From NCBI RefSeq assembly GCF_051900425.1, contig NZ_JBHZGK010000008.1, forward strand, positions 62,001 to 126,000: DNA of 64,000 nt, written 5' to 3'. The first letter of the stretch is position 1; each line of letters starts with the position of its first letter. Position numbers and translations under genes: made by a program. This stretch comes from Frateuria_A sp051900425 (GTDB lineage: Bacteria > Pseudomonadota > Gammaproteobacteria > Xanthomonadales > Rhodanobacteraceae). Positions 41,430-48,724 of the stretch are shown here, piece by piece. The notes beneath the pieces were generated by a model, which had not been told where the DNA came from, searched no databases, and was given only the letters and a program-made list of their open reading frames with translations.

Positions 41430-41716
41430 CAGCCGATCAGCACCGTGAAGCAACCGAGCACGATCGTGCCGCCGTGCGCACAGCTGTCGCCCATGCGCGC
41501 GGCCGGCTGGCCGCCGATCAGGACTTTGGGTGATCCCAGAACGATGCTGTCCGGCGGCCCCACGCAGGTGGCCATGTCGCCCATGCGCGCGGCCGGAAGT
41601 CCGCCGATCAACACCTTCGGTGCCCCTGGTGCCGCGATCGGGCCACCCACATGGGGGACCACCCCGGTGACCATCGGGCAGACGTGCATGTCGGTAAGTC
41701 GGGCGGCCGGCTGCAT
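41429..41716 (-). CDS. PAAR-domain spike-tip protein
   Basis: A 95-residue protein consisting only of a PAAR domain: PAARLTDMHVCPMVTG at the N-terminus and two near-identical PKVLIGGxPAARMGD repeats (about 38-52 and 64-78) with metal-ligand His and Cys residues (HVC, TCV, CAHGG). It sharpens the VgrG tip and can bind effectors. The ATG at 41716 follows GAGGA at a normal distance. There is no effector extension, so a cargo must bind separately; the coupled TPR-methyltransferase is a candidate partner. Confidence 0.93.
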   Translation of the reverse strand: MQPAARLTDMHVCPMVTGVVPHVGGPIAAPGAPKVLIGGLPAARMGDMATCVGPPDSIVLGSPKVLIGGQPAARMGDSCAHGGTIVLGCFTVLIG

Positions 41717-41865
41717 GCGGAATCCTCGGATAATGCTTGGCTAGGGCCCGACGTTGCATGAGTCATCCAGCGCACCGGCGCCATCGAACGGCGCCAGGCT
41801 GCAGTCGCCCGGGAACGGCGGCACTGCCCTGATGACGGGACGCCTGCCGGGCCGGCCGGCGTCGC

Positions 41866-42243
41866 CTATAGGTGAATCCGTAAAAGCCCTGCCAATCCGG
41901 TCACGGGACCTTTGGCGTACGCGTCGAAACCGTCGCCAGTGGCGCCGGTCGGGTCGAACGCGCGATACAGCCGCTTCCTCTGGCTGAACGGGTGCATTGG
42001 CCCATTCCTCGGCGAGGGTGGCCCAGTCGTCGGCGATCGCGCCCCACCGCCGCGTGCTTCGGATCGTTGTCGGTCAACCGCATTGTCCCGTCGCTGCCGA
42101 CCGCGCACGCGCACATGGCCGAGGTATCTCGCATGTGTCGTGCTGCTCTGGCTGGCGCCGCAGCCTGTGCCTTGGAAGATTTCGCACACGTCCCGCGCTT
42201 CGTCCGGCAGATGCCTGACCTTTTCGGCCGATGTCCCATGCAT
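41866..42243 (-). pseudogene. Frameshifted gene remnant between PAAR and the C80-like gene
   Basis: No single frame gives a convincing protein, but three frames give well-coded stretches in succession: SAEKVRHLPDEARDVCEIFQ near 42230-42165, then GTMRLTDNDPKHAAV near 42085-42040, then AIADDWATLAEEWA near 42040-41998, and finally KRLYRAFDPTGATGDGFDAY to the TAG at 41866. The third-position GC pattern of this genome follows the switches. One switch is at a GGGG run (42041 region), as expected for an indel. It looks like a decayed gene, or a gene broken by sequence errors. No family recognised. The 36 bases to the PAAR start and the rest of the gap hold nothing else. Confidence 0.55.
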
Positions 42244-42249
42244 CGCCGC

Positions 42250-42275
42250 AAAAAGGCCAGGCAGCCGTGGCCTTT
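42250..42275 (-). terminator. Intrinsic terminator after the C80-like gene
   Basis: On the minus strand, AAAGGCCA and TGGCCTTT form a perfect 8-bp stem around an 8-base loop, followed by a run of five T residues, about 39 bases after the stop codon. This is the most canonical Rho-independent terminator in the window. It ends the clpV/effector transcript. Confidence 0.75.
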
Positions 42276-42313
42276 CGTTGCCCTCGATCCGAGCTGTCCG
42301 TGAGGACGCGCCG

Positions 42314-43027
42314 CTACTTGATCTCCGTCAACGCCCAGCGCAGCGTGCCGATCGTCCCGCTCATGACGCTCGCGTTGTTGGCGACGCACAGGACATGCCG
42401 GAGTGAACACGCTTCGGGAACGATGCTGCCAAGCGCGTCCTTGCCAAACTTGTGCGTCTCGAAATAGTTCGCGCCCCGCATGGTGTTGTGGGCCCTCACA
42501 TAGCCCGCGTGCACTCCGCGCGGCGGCATGTGGTCCTCGACCATGCGGCAGGTTGCGAACATGTACCTGTCGTCCTTGCCGGGCGTGCCGACATAGGCCC
42601 ACGTCTGCGAACCGGGATGCCATTTGAGGATCGAGTTTTCGCTGGGAACGCCGAGCTTGGTGACCGCAACCGGAAATGCCTTGAAGACGATGCCGGCATG
42701 CTTCCTCTTCAGCCTGGTGACGACCTGGGTCGTATAGGAGTCCGGCCGCGTCCCCTGCCGGTGCCGCAGATTGCAGGAAATCATCTCGACGGTGTCGATC
42801 TGCGGATTGACCTTTTTCCAGGCCGAAACCACATCGAGGAACTCCTGCGGGGACTTGTGGCAGAAGCTCGCCGCATCGCCGTGCCCCCAGAAGGAGATCG
42901 TTGTCACGCCCGGAACCTGTACCGGCACGGTGTCCGAGATTTTATGCGCCACGCCGTTGTAGGTCTGGGCAAGAAGCTCAGCCCGTTTCCGGTGGTCGTC
43001 GTCATCCCACAAGACCAGGATCGCCAC
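42314..43027 (-). CDS. Candidate effector with a C80/caspase-like His-Cys arrangement
   Basis: A 237-residue protein without signal peptide, starting at GTG 43027 with AGGTG upstream. After a short strand (AILVLWDDDD) come TTISFWGHGDAASF (His49) and, 36 residues later, IDTVEMISCNLRH (Cys85). A strand ending in GHG followed by a strand ending in a catalytic Cys is the layout of caspase-fold peptidases, including the C80 domains of MARTX and clostridial toxins. No known family could be named with certainty. The gene lies in the effector island downstream of the metalloprotease and its lipoprotein, and a terminator follows. It may be a cytotoxic or self-processing cysteine protease. The alternative is an unrelated fold with a chance GHG. 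Confidence 0.6.
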   Translation of the reverse strand: MAILVLWDDDDHRKRAELLAQTYNGVAHKISDTVPVQVPGVTTISFWGHGDAASFCHKSPQEFLDVVSAWKKVNPQIDTVEMISCNLRHRQGTRPDSYTTQVVTRLKRKHAGIVFKAFPVAVTKLGVPSENSILKWHPGSQTWAYVGTPGKDDRYMFATCRMVEDHMPPRGVHAGYVRAHNTMRGANYFETHKFGKDALGSIVPEACSLRHVLCVANNASVMSGTIGTLRWALTEIK

Positions 43028-43174
43028 GCTGTCACCTCATCTGTCATCAATGGCCAAAATGTCTGTTGATCGCTCAGCGTCCGCCGCATGCCCCCAAGAG
43101 GCCCTCATCCGGCAGGCGCTTGCGCGAGCTTCCGCAGGTCGTCCCCGGTCCCCCGCGGCGACCGTTGAGTCACT

Positions 43175-43699
43175 TCATTCCGCGTCGCGCGCCTTGTGGA
43201 CCGAATCCGGTCCACTCATCCACGTCGAGGTGCGCTTCTGCAGGTCGACCACGTATCTCCCGCCGACTTCGCTCTCGATCTCGACCCGCCCGCCGTCCGG
43301 GAGCAGCCGCATGCTCTTGAAGTAGCGCCCTGGCGTGCTCACGCCCGCGGCATCCTGGCTGGGCACCTCATACACCTTGAGCATCCACAGGCGCTCCCCG
43401 GTGGCCTGGTCGATGGCCACCAGGTAACCACCGGACTGGGTGCCGCCATGGCGGTAGCTCTGCATGTCCTGCTCATAGCGCACGCCGTTGTGGACGATAG
43501 GCGCGACCGCGGGCGGAGACGGGCGGCTTGGGCTGGGCATGTCGTCGTTCATGGTCGGTGCCTTGTCGTTGGATGGTGGGCCGGGCGGCATGGTGGCCGG
43601 ATGGGATGTGCATGCCGAGACGGCCAGCACAAGCCCCGCGATACATGCCGGCAGGGAGAACGCGCGCGCCCCCCGGCTACGGGACGTGCGCACGCTCAT
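43175..43699 (-). CDS. Lipoprotein, candidate immunity to the M35-like metalloprotease
   Basis: A 174-residue lipoprotein whose signal peptide ends in AVSAC (lipobox). A Pro/Ser-rich stretch is followed by a compact domain: NGVRYEQDMQSYRHGG, GYLVAIDQATGERLWMLKVY, PGRYFKSMRLLPDGGRVEIE. The YLVAIDxxTGxRLWxLKVY pattern recalls small proteins paired with secreted toxins, though I cannot name the family. Its ATG overlaps the metalloprotease stop by four bases (ATGA), a tight coupling typical of effector-immunity pairs. Envelope anchoring fits a toxin that acts in the periplasm. Confidence 0.75.
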   Translation of the reverse strand: MSVRTSRSRGARAFSLPACIAGLVLAVSACTSHPATMPPGPPSNDKAPTMNDDMPSPSRPSPPAVAPIVHNGVRYEQDMQSYRHGGTQSGGYLVAIDQATGERLWMLKVYEVPSQDAAGVSTPGRYFKSMRLLPDGGRVEIESEVGGRYVVDLQKRTSTWMSGPDSVHKARDAE

Positions 43700-44802
43700 A
43701 TGATCTTCAGCGCGTGGTTGCGCTCCGCATCGGACAGCGCGTTGCCGCAGTCGGCTGCGAAGAACGCCCAGTTGTCCGCGTTGCGCACGCAGTCGGATGC
43801 CGGATAGCCGGCGTGGGGCCCGATGCCGTACCAGGCGTACCGGTCCTGGCCATTCTTCACGTCGAGCGTGCCGCATGCCAGGTGCGACAACTCATGCACG
43901 ATGATCCGGGTCCAGTTGGCCTGGCCGTGGACCACGCCGCCCGGATCATCGGTGAAGAAGTTGCTTTCAATGTAGACCACGTCCATGCCTTCGGCGCCGT
44001 TGCGGAAGGTAAACGCTTCGGAGGCCAGGAATGCGGCTTCGTCGGCGTCGCTGGTACCACGGAAGGGCACCCAGTCGGTCACCACGAAGCGCCCCTTGTT
44101 CAACATGCCGATGATCTTCTTGAAGCCGCTCGCCAGGGTCGCGATGTGATTGTCGAGTGCGGCATCGGCCAGGCCCGGTTCGGCGAACCATCGCTTTACC
44201 ATGGCGCGTGACTCGGCGTGCTTTGCCGCCGATCCGCTGGACGATGCCGCACCCGCGAGCACCATCCCGGCCTTTTGGCACCAGGCAAGCGCCTGCTGCG
44301 TCGAGTTGCCGAGATATCGGCGCTCCTGGTCGGAAAAGTGCTCGTTCTGTCCGGCCAGACACTGCTTGGCATGCCCCACCGTGGGCGCATGCGTGTCGAG
44401 GTAAGCGCTCGGCCAGTCGGTGAAATTCGTCGGCAGCGAAAACACCCAGACCCTGCGGTTGCCGGCCTTGTTCTGCAGGTAGACGTGGCGAAGGAATTTC
44501 AGGCTTGCCGCGCGGCGCCGGGTGTCCTGGTCGATCAGGCCGGCATCGCTGTCGTTCCAGCCGGCGGCGGCCTGGAGCATGCCCTTTTCCTCGGCGACCC
44601 GCGTCTGGCTGGGCCCCTTGGTCAGACTGCTGCGCAGCTCGCCCAGCGCTGTCTCCTCGCTGGCTTCGAACCCCTCCGCACCCATCAGTTTTCCAAGCTT
44701 GACCACCAGCGGCTGCCAGCTCCGTTCGAAGCTGGCCGTCTTGCCGATCGCGGTTCTCGCGGCGCGGTATTCGGTAATGAACTTCTTGTTCCAGTCGACC
44801 AT
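43696..44802 (-). CDS. Putative T6SS effector, M35-like (deuterolysin-type) zinc metalloprotease
   Basis: A 368-residue protein without signal peptide. The N-terminal half is helical and unrecognised. The C-terminal part has the zinc site RIIVHELSHLACGTLD (HELSH at 303-307), then GQDRYAWYGIGPHAGYP and NADNWAFFA, matching the order of aspzincin-type M35 peptidases (HExxH, G-x-D, YG, then an N-A-D-x-x-A-x-F-A helix). Asp320 or Asp314 may be the third ligand. M35-like enzymes are known among T6SS cargos. The gene lies 96 bases after clpV and overlaps a lipoprotein gene, so it is expressed with the core operon. Confidence 0.8.
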   Translation of the reverse strand: MVDWNKKFITEYRAARTAIGKTASFERSWQPLVVKLGKLMGAEGFEASEETALGELRSSLTKGPSQTRVAEEKGMLQAAAGWNDSDAGLIDQDTRRRAASLKFLRHVYLQNKAGNRRVWVFSLPTNFTDWPSAYLDTHAPTVGHAKQCLAGQNEHFSDQERRYLGNSTQQALAWCQKAGMVLAGAASSSGSAAKHAESRAMVKRWFAEPGLADAALDNHIATLASGFKKIIGMLNKGRFVVTDWVPFRGTSDADEAAFLASEAFTFRNGAEGMDVVYIESNFFTDDPGGVVHGQANWTRIIVHELSHLACGTLDVKNGQDRYAWYGIGPHAGYPASDCVRNADNWAFFAADCGNALSDAERNHALKII

Positions 44803-44898
44803 GTCCTGTTCGCCGATGCTTGTTGCCGGTGGAGCCCAGTTACGACCCGGTTGTGGAGAGGTTCGCCGAGCGGCAATCCGCAGATCCGCCGCCCATGC

Positions 44899-47631
44899 CT
44901 AGAAGGTGTAGGAGAAGTTGCCGTCCTGCGCACCCACGCGCGCCTGCTCGATCGGCTTGCCTTCGATCATGCGATTGAGGAACTCGCGCGAGATGTCCGG
45001 CAGCATGGTGTTGGTCAGGATCGCATCGATCATGCGGCCGCCCGACTCGCTCTCGGTGCAGCGGCTGACGACCAGCTTGACCACCTCGTCGTCGTATTCG
45101 AACGGGATGCGGTAGCGCGCCTCGATGCGCTTCTTGATGCGTCCCAGCTGCAGCTTGACGATCTCGCCGAGCATGGTCTCGCTGAGCGGGTAGTACGGGA
45201 TGGTGACCAGGCGGCCGAGCAGCGCCGGCGGGAACACCTTCAGCAGCGGCTCGCGCAGCGCCTTGGCGATGCCCTCCGGTTCGGGCATCAGCTCCGGGTC
45301 CTTGCAGAGTCCGGCGATCAGGTCGGTGCCGGCGTTGGTGGTCAGCAGGATCAGGGTGTTCTTGAAGTCGATCTGGCGACCCTCGCCGTCCTCCATGACG
45401 CCCTTGTCGAACACCTGGAAGAAGATCTCGTGCACGTCCGGGTGCGCCTTTTCGACCTCGTCCAGCAGCACGACCGAGTAGGGCTTGCGACGCACCGCCT
45501 CGGTCAGCACGCCGCCCTCGCCGTAGCCGACGTAGCCCGGGGGCGCGCCCTTGAGCGTGGAAACGGTGTGCGCTTCCTGGAACTCGCTCATGTTGATGGT
45601 GATGATGTTCTGCTCGCCGCCGTAGAGCGCTTCGGCGAGCGCCAGCGCGGTCTCGGTCTTGCCCACGCCCGAGGTGCCGGCCAGCATGAACACGCCGATC
45701 GGCTTGTTCGGGTTGTCCAGGCCCGCGCGGCTGGTCTGGATGCGCTTGGCGATCATCTCCATCGCGTGGTCCTGGCCGATCACGCGCTTGCCCATCAGGC
45801 CGGCCAGGTTCATGACGATCTCGAGCTCGCTCTTGACCATGCGGCCGACCGGAATGCCGGTCCAGTCCGAAACGACCGAGCCGACCGCCACGTAGTCGAC
45901 GGTGGGCAGGATCAGCGGGCTCTCGCCCTGCAGTTCGGTGAGCTGGGCCTGCAGGGCCTTCAGCTCCTCGAGCGCGGCGGCGCGTTCGGCGTCGGTCAGC
46001 GCGGCGCTGGCCACGGCGACGGCGCCGGCCTCGGCTTCGGCCGCCTGCTCCAGCGCGCTGCCGGTGCCTTCGACGGGCGCGGCGTCACCGCGCAGGCGGG
46101 CGCGGATGGCGAGGATCTTCTCGACCAGGCCCTTCTCGACCTGCCAGTTGACCTCCAGCGTCTCCAGCCGGGCCTTGGCCACGGCGAGCTTCTCGCCGGC
46201 CGAAGCCTCGCGCTCGGCCACGTCCACGCCGACGGTCTTCTCGCGGGCGATGATCGCCAGCTCCGTCTCCAGCGCCTGGATGCGCTTGCGGGTGTCGTCC
46301 ACTTCCGGCGGCACCGCGTGCTGGCTGATGGCCACGCGGGCGCAGGCGGTGTCGAGCAGGCTCACCGCCTTGTCGGGCAACTGGCGGGCGGGAATGTAGC
46401 GGTGCGAGAGCTTGACCGCGGCCTCCAGCGCCTCGTCCAGGATCTGCACGCGGTGGTGCTTCTCCATCACGCTGGCGACGCCGCGCATCATCAGGATGCC
46501 CTTCTCCTCGCTCGGCTCGTCGACTTGTACGGTCTGGAAGCGGCGGGTCAGCGCGGGGTCCTTCTCGATGTGCTTCTTGTACTCGGCCCAGGTGGTCGCG
46601 CCGACCGTGCGCAGGTTGCCGCGGGCCAGCGCCGGCTTGAGCAGGTTGGCGGCATCGCCGGTACCGGCCGCGCCGCCGGCGCCGACCAGGGTGTGCGCCT
46701 CGTCGATGAACAGGATGATCGGCTTCGGCGAGGACTGCACTTCCTCGATCACCTGGCGAAGGCGGTTCTCGAACTCGCCCTTCATGCTGGCGCCTGCCTG
46801 CAGCAGGCCCACGTCCAGCGTGCGCAGCTCCACGTCCTTGAGCTGCGGCGGCACGTCGCCCTGGGCGATGCGCAGTGCGAAGCCTTCGACCACCGCGGTC
46901 TTGCCCACGCCCGCTTCGCCGACCAGCATCGGGTTGTTCTGGCGGCGGCGCATCAGGATGTCGACGACCTGGCGGATCTCCTCGTCGCGGCCAACGATCG
47001 GGTCGATCTTGCCGCTGCGCGCCTGTTCGGTGAGGTCGACGGTGAACTGCTTGAGCGCCTCCTGCTTGCCCATCTGGGCCGGGCCCATCGCGCCGCTGGC
47101 CTCACCCGGCACCGCACCGCCCATCTTGAAGCCGTCGCTGGCGCTCTGGCCGTCCTCGGGCGAGCCGGCCACCACTTCGGCGAACTTCTCCACCAGCGTC
47201 TCGGGCTTGATCTTCTCGAACTCGGGCGAGATCGCGACCAGCGCGTTGCGCAGGTGGCGCGTGCGCACCACGCCGACGATCAGGTACCCGGTGCGCACCT
47301 GTGCCTCGCCGAACATCAGGGTGGCGAACACCCACCCGCGCTCGACCGCTTCCTCGACGTTGGAAGACAGGTCCGTGATCGTGGTCGAGCCTCGCGGCAG
47401 CTTGTCCAGCGCGTCGGTGACGTCGCGCGCGAGGTTGGACGGATTGATGTTGAACTGCTTGACGATGCGATGCAGGTCCGAGTCCTGCAGTTGCAGGATC
47501 TGGTGGATCCAGTGCACCAGCTCCACGTAGGGATTGCCGCGCAGCTTGCAGAACACGGTGGCGCTTTCGATGCCCCGGTAGGCAAGCTTGTTGAGTTTCC
47601 CGAACAGGGCGCTGCGACTGATCTCGGCCAT
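44899..47631 (-). CDS. clpV: T6SS sheath-disassembly ATPase ClpV (TssH)
   Basis: A 910-residue AAA+ unfoldase that recycles contracted TssBC sheath. The N-terminal domain (SRSALFGKLNKLAYRGIE) is of the ClpV type. The first AAA+ module has Walker A GEAGVGKTA and Walker B LFIDEAHTLVGAGG; a middle coiled-coil domain (about 410-540) follows; the second module has GTSGVGKTE, VVLLDEVEKAHPDVHE and the sensor region TTNAGTDLI. Length and domain order are normal. It lies downstream of tssG (70 bases) and upstream of the M35-like effector. Confidence 0.97.
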   Translation of the reverse strand: MAEISRSALFGKLNKLAYRGIESATVFCKLRGNPYVELVHWIHQILQLQDSDLHRIVKQFNINPSNLARDVTDALDKLPRGSTTITDLSSNVEEAVERGWVFATLMFGEAQVRTGYLIVGVVRTRHLRNALVAISPEFEKIKPETLVEKFAEVVAGSPEDGQSASDGFKMGGAVPGEASGAMGPAQMGKQEALKQFTVDLTEQARSGKIDPIVGRDEEIRQVVDILMRRRQNNPMLVGEAGVGKTAVVEGFALRIAQGDVPPQLKDVELRTLDVGLLQAGASMKGEFENRLRQVIEEVQSSPKPIILFIDEAHTLVGAGGAAGTGDAANLLKPALARGNLRTVGATTWAEYKKHIEKDPALTRRFQTVQVDEPSEEKGILMMRGVASVMEKHHRVQILDEALEAAVKLSHRYIPARQLPDKAVSLLDTACARVAISQHAVPPEVDDTRKRIQALETELAIIAREKTVGVDVAEREASAGEKLAVAKARLETLEVNWQVEKGLVEKILAIRARLRGDAAPVEGTGSALEQAAEAEAGAVAVASAALTDAERAAALEELKALQAQLTELQGESPLILPTVDYVAVGSVVSDWTGIPVGRMVKSELEIVMNLAGLMGKRVIGQDHAMEMIAKRIQTSRAGLDNPNKPIGVFMLAGTSGVGKTETALALAEALYGGEQNIITINMSEFQEAHTVSTLKGAPPGYVGYGEGGVLTEAVRRKPYSVVLLDEVEKAHPDVHEIFFQVFDKGVMEDGEGRQIDFKNTLILLTTNAGTDLIAGLCKDPELMPEPEGIAKALREPLLKVFPPALLGRLVTIPYYPLSETMLGEIVKLQLGRIKKRIEARYRIPFEYDDEVVKLVVSRCTESESGGRMIDAILTNTMLPDISREFLNRMIEGKPIEQARVGAQDGNFSYTF

Positions 47632-47701
47632 GACTTGTCTTCCCTTCGCGTTTGCTTCCGGCCCGCCTGGCGGCCCGGTGTGGTGTTCGGTATGGCGGGC
47701 G

Positions 47702-48724
47702 TCAGCCCACCGGTTTCAGTACGACGTCGTCGGCATCGGTTCGCGCGGCGCGCTGCCCCAGCCAGGTCGTGAGCCCCAGCCGACCGCCCTGCCCCAGCCG
47801 GGTTGCCGGCACCTGGTCGTGCGCCAGGACCAGCTGCACGTCCCAGGCTTTCTCGTCGCCGATGTAGCTGCGCACGGCCGCCACCAGCTGCGCCAGCGCG
47901 TCGCCGCCGGGCAGGAAATGCTCGAACTGGTTGCGCCTGAGCGGCCCGAGGCGCAGGCGGAAGCGCTGCTGCGCGCCCCACACGTTCGCGCCGATGACGG
48001 CGGTGCGGCCCAGGCAGGCCACCTCGGTCGAGCGGCCCAGCCGCAGGTAGGCCTCGCTTGGCAGGCGCATCCACTCGGCCACGAACTCGACCACGCGCAC
48101 GGGAATGGCGAAGAACTGCTGCAACAGGCTGCGCAGGCCTTCCGGATGGCGCGTCTGGCCCAGGAACTGGCCGGCAAAGAAGCGCTTGAAGTCGTCCGGC
48201 AGCGCATCGCGGCCTTCCAGCCCCGGCGTGGCGATGCCGACCAGCGCGCCGGTGTAGAGGCGGAAGCGGTCCTGCGCCGGGCGGTCGGCCTGCACGGTCG
48301 GCTGCGAATTGGCCCACGCGCGGTAGAACAGGCTCGCCATGCGGTGGTGGAAGACGTCCGCGAAGGCGATCAGGGTGGTGTCGCGTGCGTTGCGTTCTCG
48401 GTCGATCGCGTATTCGGTCAGGTGCAGCGGCAGCGGCGCATTCGGGCCGAACAGGCCGAAGAACAGCGCGCGCATGCGCGCCGGGCGACCGCCCGCCGCG
48501 GGCTGGTAGTCGCCGATGCTGCTCGGCGCGAACGCCAGCGACGGCGTCTGGCACAGGCGCACGAAGTCCTCGGAAGGCTTCGTCGACTCACCCAGCCGCG
48601 GCCGCGTCGGGTGCGCGCACTCGAGCTGCCGGATCGCCTCGAAGAAATCGAAGTCCCCCGGCCGCTCCTCGAGCGCACGCTCGAGCGCTACAGCGTCTGG
48701 CGCGAGCCCAGCCGTGCCGGCCAT
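47702..48724 (-). CDS. tssG: T6SS baseplate protein TssG
   Basis: A 340-residue baseplate wedge protein. Landmarks are GDFDFFEAIRQLECA, PRLGES, SLAFAPSSI, MRALFFGLFGPNAPLPLHLTEY, HRMASLFYRAWANSQP and the C-terminal LGQGGRLGLTTWLG. The ATG at 48724 is chosen because it begins the family's N-terminus and has GAGG seven bases upstream; it overlaps the end of tssF by 37 bases, so the pair is translationally coupled. Much longer in-frame extension upstream is antisense-like noise over tssF. TssF2G heterotrimers bind TssK and TssE. Confidence 0.94.
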   Translation of the reverse strand: MAGTAGLAPDAVALERALEERPGDFDFFEAIRQLECAHPTRPRLGESTKPSEDFVRLCQTPSLAFAPSSIGDYQPAAGGRPARMRALFFGLFGPNAPLPLHLTEYAIDRERNARDTTLIAFADVFHHRMASLFYRAWANSQPTVQADRPAQDRFRLYTGALVGIATPGLEGRDALPDDFKRFFAGQFLGQTRHPEGLRSLLQQFFAIPVRVVEFVAEWMRLPSEAYLRLGRSTEVACLGRTAVIGANVWGAQQRFRLRLGPLRRNQFEHFLPGGDALAQLVAAVRSYIGDEKAWDVQLVLAHDQVPATRLGQGGRLGLTTWLGQRAARTDADDVVLKPVG

